Shown here piece after piece: positions 34,683-44,429 of a stretch of DNA of 64,000 bases. How positions within the stretch are numbered: position 1 is the first letter of the stretch; each line of letters opens with the position of its first letter. This stretch comes from Planctomycetaceae bacterium. Its GTDB lineage: Bacteria; Planctomycetota; Planctomycetia; Pirellulales; Pirellulaceae. The stretch spans positions 62,001 to 126,000 of the forward strand of contig JAIYDN010000096.1 of assembly GCA_027487485.1 (NCBI GenBank). Reading direction: 5' to 3'. A model generated the notes under the pieces. The model saw nothing but the letters and a program-made list of their open reading frames with translations. It ran no database searches and was not told the origin of the DNA. The translations under genes and the position numbers were made by a program.

Positions 34683-36017
34683 TTAATCGGAAAGTGACCT
34701 GAACGATCGATAGGACTGGAAGGCACCCATGGATAGAATGGAAGGCAAGAAAACGGCTGCGGGCGCACAGTACCGTGCCAAAGGCGTTTCCACCAGGATG
34801 ACTAAAGTCGTTGCACAAATCGCAAATCCGATTCCGAGCCAAACAATCGTCTGGTATTCGACGGCATAACGAAGCGTCTGCGGCTGTTGAAGATTTCGCC
34901 GGGACTTTAGCCAGCTTGCACCAAAGAAAATAACGATCAAACACACACCGCACACGGAAACCGGATTCACAAGGCTCAAATGGACGGTTTGCGTCAACGC
35001 CCGTTTTGCAGCATGCCCCAACCAAATCCCATACCGAACAGGTCGCAACGCAATCACCTCTCGCGATAGTTGAGCCAAGGCTAAGTTCATGCGTCGCGAG
35101 TCTCCATCGTAGATCTTCTCTGCCGCAGGGACCGCGATCTGCCAAACCATCGGATTGTATTGAGTCTCATAGACGCTATAAGTCATGCGGCTACTCCAAT
35201 CCACTCGCTGATCTCGACTGTTTAGTATCGCCGTCGCCAGCGGCCGTAGCTCCTCGCTCAGCTTCTCCACTTCTTCGCGTCGCAACATCTGACCAGCTAT
35301 CCCTACCACGTTGTAGCCACCAAAAGAAACCAAGCCAAAATGCCCAACCAAAAACCACCTTAGACTACACCAGGCCAGGAACGGAACTGTACTGCTGAAC
35401 AAGAGCTTGCACCCAAGTCGCACGAGCCCAGATGATGCTCCGTACAACCACCACCGAGCGATCACACCACCCACTGGCACAAAACCCATCAAGAACAAAT
35501 AAAACGGCTTGGTCTGGTAACACAAAAAAACCAGCAAACCAAGCATCAGCAACGAACCGACACGATCGGGAAGCCATATCAGCCGCAACCAAAAAGAAAC
35601 CGCAAGTATGGCCAGCGACTGCGCAATCGAATCAGGTGTGATCATGGCACAATAATCGAGCACGATGCTGTTCGTCATCAAAGGCATCGAAGCCGCAAAA
35701 GCCATCCCTGCTGACCATCCACCTCGAAGCAAGGTGGCCAGAAACACAGCAGCAGCAATCGCCGCCAACGCGAACTGAACATAGGGTACGACCATGTAAG
35801 GTATGGCCTCGGTCGTGGTCGCCTTCAAAAAACAGGGATACACATAAGTGCGTTTGTTATTGAGCGCCGACTCAATGGATGTTAACGGGAAATTCGCGTA
35901 GTCCATCGTGTCGATTTGCGTCACCGGCTGAAATCGCCCCGACGCAAACATGAAGACGGCAATCGCAGCCACCAACACCATAAAACCAGACCAAGCTCGA
36001 AAGTGGTTCTCTCGCAT
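34683..36017 (-). CDS. Polytopic membrane protein of unknown function
   Basis: A 444-residue protein with about ten hydrophobic helices, with one long non-hydrophobic stretch around residues 250-340 (REEVEKLSEEL to NLALAQLSREVI). An early loop, FQPVTQIDTMDYANFPL, has an acidic residue after TM1, where GT-C glycosyltransferases keep theirs. That is only a weak hint, and I do not recognise a family. It follows the ABC-2 permease gene by 12 bp on the same strand, so the two are probably made together at the inner membrane. Confidence 0.65.
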   Translation of the reverse strand: MRENHFRAWSGFMVLVAAIAVFMFASGRFQPVTQIDTMDYANFPLTSIESALNNKRTYVYPCFLKATTTEAIPYMVVPYVQFALAAIAAAVFLATLLRGGWSAGMAFAASMPLMTNSIVLDYCAMITPDSIAQSLAILAVSFWLRLIWLPDRVGSLLMLGLLVFLCYQTKPFYLFLMGFVPVGGVIARWWLYGASSGLVRLGCKLLFSSTVPFLAWCSLRWFLVGHFGLVSFGGYNVVGIAGQMLRREEVEKLSEELRPLATAILNSRDQRVDWSSRMTYSVYETQYNPMVWQIAVPAAEKIYDGDSRRMNLALAQLSREVIALRPVRYGIWLGHAAKRALTQTVHLSLVNPVSVCGVCLIVIFFGASWLKSRRNLQQPQTLRYAVEYQTIVWLGIGFAICATTLVILVETPLARYCAPAAVFLPSILSMGAFQSYRSFRSLSD

Positions 36018-36029
36018 TCACGTCATCCT

Positions 36030-37694
36030 CTAGCCGCGGCCCGTAAGTTCCCATCGACGGGTGAACAACCACACATTCATACCAAGCAAAACAACCGTCG
36101 ACGCAATCGTGACTACGAAGTACCCCAGCACCAACGGCCAAGCTCCAGCCTTGGAACCTGCCCCACCCACCCCTGATTCAATCGATCCAAACGGAGTACT
36201 GTCGGCCGCCATCAACGGACTTGCGATTCCTAAATACCTTAAATTCTCAACTCGCTCGATCGCCAACCGTCCATCCACCGAATCGATGTCGGGCGTGAAG
36301 CTCCAAAACAAAAAGTAGACCGCAATCGGCAAGCAGTACAACATTAGCAAAACAATGTAACTGACCATCATGGCGCTGCTTGTCTTGCGAAACAGAGTCG
36401 ACATGAACATCGCTAAAACAGAATTGAAAATCGATGCAACTACGCAAATCGCTGCATAAACCAACATCGGCAACCAGTTCTTCAGCAGGGCCAGATTCAA
36501 AAAAGACAACAACAAAGGGAACATCAAAAAGCTCGTCAGCACGGCAGAAACTCGATATCCCGCCAGCAACTTCCCCCACAGGATTTGCCATGACGAAATG
36601 GTGGTCGTCAACAACAAATCCAAGGTCTGTCTTTCTCGCTCACTGGAGATGCTACCGCCCGTAAAAACGGGAGCGGCCAAGATATTAAAGACCAACACAA
36701 ACCCAACATAGTAAGATGCCTTGCTGGGCCAGATAAACAGCAGCACAGCCATCAAGGGAATCGCCAGCAGCATGCTCAACTGGATTACCAGACGTAGCAT
36801 CAACGTCCCTTGGCTGAACAATTCTGCATGCATCTCCTTGTCGTAAACAGGATTGGTCTTGTCGCTCATGAGCGATTTGCGACGCGGCGGCGCAAACAAA
36901 CTGTCAGGAAATTGATCCCTTTGGATCACTAACCCCACCGCTTCGCGTTGCTCTTGCTCCAAATCAACCACCTCGCTGCCTTGACTACCTACGTCGGGCG
37001 GATAAAGCAATCGTCGTGCCGTGATCGCCAACATGGCCAACCCCGAAAGGATGCAGATCAACGGCACAATCGTGGTGGTGATAAAAAGCCTGAGATCCCC
37101 TTGCTTGGCCAATGCCAGCCACATCACAATCCCCACAATCAAAATCGGCAAGATCAAAACGTAACTCACCACCAACGAAGCGCTGGTTCGTTTGAAATAG
37201 CTGGAACAGTACATGCAGATGGAGCCGAACAAAAAAATCGCCGATAGCAAACCGACGTAAGCCGCCAAGAGCTCGTAAATGGAAACGCCCCCCAAGGGAA
37301 GGCATAGCATGATGATCGGAAGGGAACCGGAAACCAACACAATCAAGTGAGCTAACGCAGCAACCAATTTTCCAAAAACAATGCTCCAGGGCCGAAGCGG
37401 ACTCGCCAAGAGCATTTCATATGTTTTGCGTTCCTTTTCTCCTGTAATAGCACCAGCCGTAAAACTAGGTGCCATCAACGAAGCAATCACAAACTGACCC
37501 ACAAAAAAGAAATCAACCAAACGTTGAGCCGACGCGGACTCAAGACTCAGGTCAATTCTGGTGTCGCGAGGGTAAGCAATCAGCACTACTGCAGCCAACG
37601 CAACTTGATACACCAACATCAACAGAAAGGCTCGTGGCGTGCGAAGATTGGTTACCAATTCTCGCTGAAGTACTGGATTGTCGAGGGCAAACAT
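36030..37694 (-). CDS. Tandem ABC-2-type transporter permease
   Basis: A 554-residue membrane protein made of two ABC-2 permease halves in one chain, about 1-235 and 275-554. The internal duplication is visible: FTAGAITGEKERKTYEMLLASPL in the first half matches FTGGSISSERERQTLDLLLTTTI in the second, each after NPVLQREL / NPVYDKEM. The E-R-(K/Q)-T motif is typical of the GldA/NosF-NosY group. The ATPase partner is not next to it and must be encoded elsewhere. Substrate unknown; relatives act in export, gliding or copper-enzyme maturation. Possible operon with the following membrane protein. Confidence 0.82.
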   Translation of the reverse strand: MFALDNPVLQRELVTNLRTPRAFLLMLVYQVALAAVVLIAYPRDTRIDLSLESASAQRLVDFFFVGQFVIASLMAPSFTAGAITGEKERKTYEMLLASPLRPWSIVFGKLVAALAHLIVLVSGSLPIIMLCLPLGGVSIYELLAAYVGLLSAIFLFGSICMYCSSYFKRTSASLVVSYVLILPILIVGIVMWLALAKQGDLRLFITTTIVPLICILSGLAMLAITARRLLYPPDVGSQGSEVVDLEQEQREAVGLVIQRDQFPDSLFAPPRRKSLMSDKTNPVYDKEMHAELFSQGTLMLRLVIQLSMLLAIPLMAVLLFIWPSKASYYVGFVLVFNILAAPVFTGGSISSERERQTLDLLLTTTISSWQILWGKLLAGYRVSAVLTSFLMFPLLLSFLNLALLKNWLPMLVYAAICVVASIFNSVLAMFMSTLFRKTSSAMMVSYIVLLMLYCLPIAVYFLFWSFTPDIDSVDGRLAIERVENLRYLGIASPLMAADSTPFGSIESGVGGAGSKAGAWPLVLGYFVVTIASTVVLLGMNVWLFTRRWELTGRG

Positions 37695-38051
37695 GGAAAG
37701 CGCGATCCGTTGCTAGGATGATAAGCCAAGCCCAAAAAACGGTGTCCATGAGCCGTGATGCAAGAACCACAACGCCGGAGCCGCCTGTCTGGGCTCGCAC
37801 AAGTATACTTGATTCATCCTTGGGGTGGCATGCACTCAACGCCTGCATTTCCCACAATCTCAGCCCAGTCGGCTCATGATATCAGCCCTGTCAGCTCACG
37901 TTCCTCTGCAAAAGAATGCTGCACTTCGCTGCTTGCAATCCACCAAAAACAAAACCCCCGGATGTGATCCAGGGGCCAAGTTTTATCGCTTTCCTTGAGC
38001 AGACGAAACCACGGAGCAGATCGTCTGCAAACTTAATCACCATTCGCAGTA
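37695..38051. other. Intergenic region with the fasciclin-gene terminator
   Basis: 357 bp between two minus-strand genes. It contains the terminator at 37945-37975 and otherwise no credible gene; it must hold the permease promoter. Confidence 0.5.
37945..37975 (-). terminator. Rho-independent terminator after the fasciclin gene
   Basis: Read on the minus strand, a stem of CCCC(T)GGAT / ATCCGGGG with a CAC loop and one bulged base is followed by GTTTTGTTTTT. It lies about 75 bp past the fasciclin stop codon. Confidence 0.75.
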
Positions 38052-38945
38052 TTACTTTGCGGGTGGCAAAAGAACTGCATCGATAACATGGATGACGCCG
38101 TTCGATGCATCGATGTCGGTCTTGACCAACTTCGACTCATTCACGAACGCACCCTTTGCGTTGGTAGAAATCTTGATCGATCCGCCTTGAACGGTAGTCG
38201 CTGCCTTAGCTGCCACTGCGTCTTCCGAGTAAACTCGGCCCTTAACGACGTGGTAGGTCAAGATTGCGGTCAACTTTTCTTTGTTCTCTGGCTTCAAAAG
38301 ATCGGCAACGGTGGTGCCCAACTTGGCGAATGCTTCATCGGTTGGAGCGAACACGGTGAATGGACCTTCGCCGCTTAGAGTCTCGACCAAACCAGCTGCT
38401 TTGACAGCAGTTAGCAAAGTCTTGAAGCTGCCAGCTTTATCGGCCACGGCTGGGATGTTGTCGGTAGCAGGAATCATCACTGCATCGATAATGTGAATAA
38501 CACCGTTGCTGCAAACGATGTCTGTTGTTGCTACCTTCGCACCATCGACGACAACTCCCTTGGAGCTTGCATCAACATCAATGCGTTGACCATCAAGAGC
38601 AACTGCTCCCTTGACCTTGACGACATCGCCTGCCATGACCTTGCCCTTGACGACGTGGTGGGTCAAAATTGCAGTCAACTTGCCCTTGTTTTCAGGCTTC
38701 AGCAATTCATCTACAGTACCCTTAGGCAACTTTGCGAATGCGTCATCGGTTGGAGCGAAAACAGTGAACGGGCCTGGGCCCTTCATGGTGTCCACCAATC
38801 CAGCTGCTCCCAAGGCAGCAGCTAGAGTCTTGAACTTGCCTGCGCCAACAGCGGTGTCAACAATATCTTTGTCTGCACTGAAACCGAACGAGCTCAAGCC
38901 TGCAACAGCACTAAGTGCCAAACCAAACAACTTTGACTTTACCAT
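38052..38945 (-). CDS. Secreted protein with two fasciclin (FAS1) domains
   Basis: A 297-residue exported adhesion-type protein. Signal peptide at residues 1-23 (KLFGLALSAVAGLSSFGFS). FAS1 domain 1 covers about 25-160 and domain 2 about 163-297. Both contain the H1 motif GPFTVFAPTDDAFAKL / GPFTVFAPTDEAFAKL and the H2 motif SNGVIHIIDAVMIP / SNGVIHVIDAVLLP, so the second arose by duplication. FAS1 proteins mediate weak adhesion to matrix or other cells. It is a single-gene unit with its own terminator. Confidence 0.93.
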   Translation of the reverse strand: MVKSKLFGLALSAVAGLSSFGFSADKDIVDTAVGAGKFKTLAAALGAAGLVDTMKGPGPFTVFAPTDDAFAKLPKGTVDELLKPENKGKLTAILTHHVVKGKVMAGDVVKVKGAVALDGQRIDVDASSKGVVVDGAKVATTDIVCSNGVIHIIDAVMIPATDNIPAVADKAGSFKTLLTAVKAAGLVETLSGEGPFTVFAPTDEAFAKLGTTVADLLKPENKEKLTAILTYHVVKGRVYSEDAVAAKAATTVQGGSIKISTNAKGAFVNESKLVKTDIDASNGVIHVIDAVLLPPAK

Positions 38946-39185
38946 GTATCTAATTCCCTACTGAGTGACAAAACGGATTCGAGAAGGTCTCGATTGGATA
39001 TTACTTTTCAACGGTCGCGATTCGTTGTCGTACTATACGCGGGGGTCAATCGATCGGATTCAAAATATCTATTTTTCTTTGTGGCGAGATTCCCTCGTTC
39101 CCCCCTCTTGCCATCTCGATACCATGGACTCATCTTGGAACTCATCATCCAGCGAATATCAACCGAGTGATTGGTAAAGGTAAGT

Positions 39186-39950
39186 ATGTCCGAATTACAA
39201 AATGATCCTAAAAAGCTTCCCATCAAAGCAGTCATCGTGGGCGCGACAGGTGGTATTGGCCAAGCCGTTTGCCGACTCATAGCCGAATCGGGTGGCGAGG
39301 CATTCTTGATTGGCCGCTCTTCAGAGAAACTGCAACATCTAGCAGGCGTTTACGGATGGGGCTGCGCCGTTGCTGATGCTTCTGATTGGGCACAATTGGA
39401 TTCCGTGATGTCGGGAGCCGAAGGCTTGTTGGGCGAGATCAATGCAGGTATCAATTTGGCAGGTTCGGTATTACTTAAGCCGATGCATTTGACTCAATTT
39501 CAAGAGTGGCAAGCAACATTGAATGCAAATCTAACTTCGGCAGCTGGCCTGCTCAGAGCATGCGTGCCGAGAATGACAGCGAATGGTGGGTCGATCGTTT
39601 TGATGAGTTCCGCCGCAGCTTCTATTGGGCTAGCAAATCATGAAGCCATTGCTGCTTGCAAAGCGGGCGTTGAGGGGCTCGTTCGATCTGCGGCGATGAC
39701 TTACGCAGCGAAAAAAATCCGAGTGAACGCGGTCGCTCCCGGTTTGGTTCAAACGCCGTTGACCGAAAGAATTTGGAATAACCCTCGCTCGGCAGAAGTT
39801 TCCCTTGGAATGCACCCATTAGGACGTTTCGGGCAGCCAGAGGATGTCGCGCGTGCTATCTTGTGGCTTGCATCGCCGGAACAATCTTGGGTGACTGGCC
39901 AGTCGATCGGTGTCGATGGTGGCTTAGGAAGCCTTAAAGGAAGTCGGTGA
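39186..39950 (+). CDS. Short-chain dehydrogenase/reductase-like protein lacking the catalytic Tyr
   Basis: A 254-residue Rossmann protein of the SDR family. The cofactor loop is VGATGGIGQA, the NAG-type motif reads NLAG, and the end has AILWLASPEQSWVTGQSIGVDGG. The catalytic site is altered: after MSSAAASIGLANHEAIAACKAG, the lysine of Y..xK is present (CK) but the tyrosine position is Ile. It may therefore be a non-catalytic binder or use another residue. ATG at 39186 is chosen since AAGG lies 6 nt upstream; a TTG five codons earlier is the alternative. Divergent from the fasciclin gene. Confidence 0.82.
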   Translation: MSELQNDPKKLPIKAVIVGATGGIGQAVCRLIAESGGEAFLIGRSSEKLQHLAGVYGWGCAVADASDWAQLDSVMSGAEGLLGEINAGINLAGSVLLKPMHLTQFQEWQATLNANLTSAAGLLRACVPRMTANGGSIVLMSSAAASIGLANHEAIAACKAGVEGLVRSAAMTYAAKKIRVNAVAPGLVQTPLTERIWNNPRSAEVSLGMHPLGRFGQPEDVARAILWLASPEQSWVTGQSIGVDGGLGSLKGSR

Positions 39951-39990
39951 TTTTCTTGCATCGAGAAAAACGAGAACCGGAGCGACTACC

Positions 39991-40437
39991 ATTCCATTTG
40001 ACCTGACCACACCAGCCTTGCTCTTTCCAGCGATTTCGCTGTTGCTTCTCGCTTACACCAACCGATTCCTGGGACTTGCAAGCGTGATTCGAAAGCTGCA
40101 TGCAGACCATCAGCAAACGCAGCATCCCCATTACTTGGGCGAAATTGAAAATCTTAGAAAACGCGTCAATTTGATTCGCGACATGCAAACGATTGGGACC
40201 GGCAGTTTGCTTTGCTGCACGCTCTCGATGGGCTTGCTCTTCTTCGGCTGGGTTCTCGCGGCTCAGATTATGTTCTCGCTGAGCTTGGTCATGATGGCGG
40301 CGTCCCTGACCATCTCGATTATCGAAATTAGAATGTCGGTAGGCGCGCTTGATTTGCACCTGGCTGATCTGAAGTCAGCGAGGGATGAAATTTCACGATC
40401 GAAACCAACTTCTGCCGACGACTCGAACGCCGACTGA
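39991..40437 (+). CDS. DUF2721-family membrane protein with an apparent ATT start
   Basis: A small inner-membrane protein of the DUF2721 family: TTPALLFPAISLLLLAYTNRF followed by a soluble helix (GEIENLRKRVNLIRDMQ), two more membrane helices and a charged tail (here about 148 residues). Function of the family is unknown. The conserved N-terminus (PFDLTTPALLFPA, as I recall it from relatives) extends upstream of the first ordinary start, TTG at 40018. Going back, the only start-like codon with a ribosome-binding site is ATT at 39991, with GGAG 8 nt before it. The start is therefore unusual and uncertain. It follows the SDR gene by 40 bp. Confidence 0.7.
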   Translation: MPFDLTTPALLFPAISLLLLAYTNRFLGLASVIRKLHADHQQTQHPHYLGEIENLRKRVNLIRDMQTIGTGSLLCCTLSMGLLFFGWVLAAQIMFSLSLVMMAASLTISIIEIRMSVGALDLHLADLKSARDEISRSKPTSADDSNAD

Positions 40438-40467
40438 AATTCTACTAATCAGGTTCATCGAGTTGTT

Positions 40468-42657
40468 TTAAACTCGTCGACCAGGCCGATAACCGGTTCC
40501 TGGCTTCTTTTGTCCATTGTTGGAAATGTTGCGTTGCTGTTTTCGCGGTCCCTTCTTCGATGGCCGCGAGGCATTCGCTGCCTCTTCGGGTGACATTGGC
40601 AAGCCGTCGACGGGCGTTTCGACAGAGGGATCTTTTCGGTTGGGAATCGTATGAACGTACTCGCCTCGGAAACGCTTGTTGGCGTCATCTCGCCGACGCT
40701 CGACCGCCTCTTTGGGTGGCTTCGATGGGATCAAGCAATCGCAACCTTCGCCGATGAGGTCCGTTCGATCAACGCTTCGCAGCGCGTCTCGCACCTCGAA
40801 ATAATTTTCCGGTTTAAAGAACTGCATCAACGCCCGTTGCGACTTGCGATCGCGAAGCGCCTTTGCAATGAACACAGGCTTTAAAGTAAACGGATCCAGT
40901 CCGGTGTAGTACATGCTGGTCGCGACATCCAACGGAGCGGGGATAAAGTCCTGAACTTGATCCGGCTTGTAACCATTTCGCTTCAAAAACAACGCGAGTT
41001 CGATCATCGATTCGATCGAGCTACCTGGGTGCGATGCTATAAAATACGGGATCAAGTATTGTTTCTTGCCCGCATCTGCGGACGCTTGTTTGAATTGGTC
41101 CGTGAAGAACTCGAAGTCATCGTTAGCGGGCTTTCGCATTTTGAACAAGACATCCGCATCGACGTGTTCCGGAGCAACCTTTAAGTGCCCTCCGACATGA
41201 TGCTCAGTCAGTTCGCGAATGTATTCAGGCGATTGGCGAGCCAAATCCATACGGACGCCACTTGCAACCAGAACCTTCTTGATTCCAGGCACCTCTCTCG
41301 CCTCACGCATCAATTCAATCACCGGGGTATGATCGACTCCCAAGAGTTTGCAAATCTTTGGATGGACGCAAGACTGGCGCCGGCACACGGCCTCCACTTC
41401 GGGTTTCGTGCACCGCATATGGTACATGTTCGCTGTTGGGCCACCGATGTCGCTGACGATCCCTTTAAAGTCCTTGTCCTCCGTCATCGTTTGAATTTCT
41501 TTCAGCACCGACTCTTTCGATCTCGACTGAATAATGCGTCCTTGGTGCGCGGTGATCGAGCAAAAGGTGCAACCGCCAAAACAACCACGCATAATGGTGA
41601 CTGAATTCTTGATCATATTGAAGGACGGAATGGGTTCGGTGTAGCTTGGATGAGCGCGACGTGTGTAAGGAAGTCCATAAATTTTGTCCATCGCCTCTTG
41701 GCTAATTGGCAACTGAGGAACGTTGCAGACGATCGTCTGAGTTCCATGTCGCTGCATGATGCGACGAGCATTGAGTGGGTTCGTTTCGTTATGGATGATC
41801 CGCGTTGCCTTGGAGAAAGCAATCTTGTCCGCAACCACTTCGTCGTAGGTAGGCAATTCGATCGCATCCGTTGGCAATGGCTCGGAAGCTCCCAACGCAT
41901 AGGCAACCCCTCGCATATCGCGAAGGTCCTTCACCGTTTCGCCATTCTCAAGCCGACGCGCCATTTCCACGATGGAATTTTCGCCCATTCCGAACCCGAC
42001 CAGATCCGCTTTACTATCGAGCAAGATGCTGCGCCGAACCTTGTCGCTCCAGTAGTCATAGTGTGCCAAGCGCCGCAAGGATGCCTCGACGCCTCCTGCG
42101 ATCACCGGCACCCCTTTGTATGCCTCGCGAGCACGTTGGCAATACGCTAGTGTGGCACGATCAGGTCGAAGACCAATCCTTCCGCCGGGGGAATACGCGT
42201 CGTCGTTTCGGACCTTTTTGTTGGCGGTGTAATGGTTGATCATGCTGTCCATGTTGCCGGCGCTGATTCCGAAAAACAGCCGTGGCCGCCCAAATCGCTT
42301 CCAAGGTTCGCAACTTTGCCAATCAGGTTGGCTTATAATTCCCACCCGATAACCAGCTGCCTCAAGCACTCGTCCTAAAATCGACATCGCAAAACTTGGG
42401 TGGTCGATGTACGCGTCGCCCGTGACAATCACTACATCCAATTCATCCCAACCCCTCGCCTTGGCCTCTTCCATCGACATCGGAAGCGCGTTTCGGGCTA
42501 GCGGACCATGCGGCTGCCGCTCTCCCAAATTATCCAGGTAACGGCTCACAACGTTCCCGTTTACCCCTGTACCAGCATCGCAGGTGACTTGAGACGCCAT
42601 AGAAGCCGAAGAAGGTGTCTCGACGATGGGAAGCGGGATGTTCATATTCGAATTCAC
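40468..42657 (-). CDS. YgiQ-family radical SAM protein
   Basis: A 729-residue protein of the YgiQ family, conserved but of unproven function. The N-terminal part (about 60-330) has DVVIVTGDAYIDHPSFAMSILGR and PDRATLAYCQRAREAYKGVPVIAGGVEASLRR, family hallmarks. The radical SAM cluster is MRGCFGGCTFCS near residue 370, three cysteines in C-x3-C-x2-C. The C-terminal tail (about 660-729) is basic and Pro/Lys/Asn-rich, probably disordered and perhaps nucleic-acid-binding. A stand-alone gene, convergent with the DUF2721 gene and divergent from gap. Confidence 0.9.
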   Translation of the reverse strand: MNSNMNIPLPIVETPSSASMASQVTCDAGTGVNGNVVSRYLDNLGERQPHGPLARNALPMSMEEAKARGWDELDVVIVTGDAYIDHPSFAMSILGRVLEAAGYRVGIISQPDWQSCEPWKRFGRPRLFFGISAGNMDSMINHYTANKKVRNDDAYSPGGRIGLRPDRATLAYCQRAREAYKGVPVIAGGVEASLRRLAHYDYWSDKVRRSILLDSKADLVGFGMGENSIVEMARRLENGETVKDLRDMRGVAYALGASEPLPTDAIELPTYDEVVADKIAFSKATRIIHNETNPLNARRIMQRHGTQTIVCNVPQLPISQEAMDKIYGLPYTRRAHPSYTEPIPSFNMIKNSVTIMRGCFGGCTFCSITAHQGRIIQSRSKESVLKEIQTMTEDKDFKGIVSDIGGPTANMYHMRCTKPEVEAVCRRQSCVHPKICKLLGVDHTPVIELMREAREVPGIKKVLVASGVRMDLARQSPEYIRELTEHHVGGHLKVAPEHVDADVLFKMRKPANDDFEFFTDQFKQASADAGKKQYLIPYFIASHPGSSIESMIELALFLKRNGYKPDQVQDFIPAPLDVATSMYYTGLDPFTLKPVFIAKALRDRKSQRALMQFFKPENYFEVRDALRSVDRTDLIGEGCDCLIPSKPPKEAVERRRDDANKRFRGEYVHTIPNRKDPSVETPVDGLPMSPEEAANASRPSKKGPRKQQRNISNNGQKKPGTGYRPGRRV

Positions 42658-42861
42658 GAATGGGCCGGATGGAAGTGACTAGACGTCGGGTCAGTATAAG
42701 CGGTGCTTCAAATGCGAATCCATTGTAGGCAGGAAATCAATTTGGTTCAGTGCATTTCTTTGTGGTTTGAAGAGGAATCCGTCCATTGATGGTTCAGAAC
42801 ACCGCTTGTATACTTTGCGGCAACTGGTGGGAGACAATATCATTCGATGTTGATTTCCTAG

Positions 42862-43962
<1,101 letters not shown>

Positions 43963-43996
43963 TTCGCAGCAGATCATTGCCTTAGATTGTATTCGT

Positions 43997-44036
43997 AAAA
44001 AGCCTGATGGATTTCAAAACCTATCAGGCTTTTTTT
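43997..44036 (+). terminator. Rho-independent terminator after gap
   Basis: AGCCTGAT (44001-44008) pairs with ATCAGGCT (44023-44030), followed by TTTTTT and preceded by an A-run, so it could also work in the other direction. Confidence 0.88.
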
Positions 44037-44189
44037 CTGGACAATCTCGACAAGTCGCCTCGAAACACTCGGATGTACAGCAAGTCCAGCAAAGCACTGG
44101 ATTGAAACAAGAACGCAATCGTTCTATATTGAGGTCGGTTTCGTTGCGAATGAAAAATCTCGAACAAGCAATATGCGTTAGGACTGGCT

Positions 44190-44417
44190 ATGTTATTGTG
44201 GCTCAGAGAGCTTGCAGGCTGGGGACTCATTTTAGTTTCGCTGTATTTGATTCGAGTTGGGCTTGTCTTCATTTCTGATCTTGAAAATCCAGGAATCGTA
44301 CAAGCGGCCATCGTGCTGATCGCAGCTGTGGGCGTGATGCGGTGCGGCGTGTTCTTGATTCGGATCTCGACCGCAACTCGAGCTGCTCTCGCGCTTTCCA
44401 GCAAGAAGAATTTCTAG
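44190..44417 (+). CDS. Small two-helix membrane protein, hypothetical
   Basis: A 75-residue protein with two hydrophobic helices (LAGWGLILVSLYLIRVGLVF and IVQAAIVLIAAVGVMRCGVF) joined by a short acidic loop, and a Ser/Lys tail. No family is recognised. It lies 12 bp before the amidase gene on the same strand, which suggests shared transcription and a role near the envelope. Confidence 0.6.
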   Translation: MLLWLRELAGWGLILVSLYLIRVGLVFISDLENPGIVQAAIVLIAAVGVMRCGVFLIRISTATRAALALSSKKNF

Positions 44418-44429
44418 CCCAGACAATTC

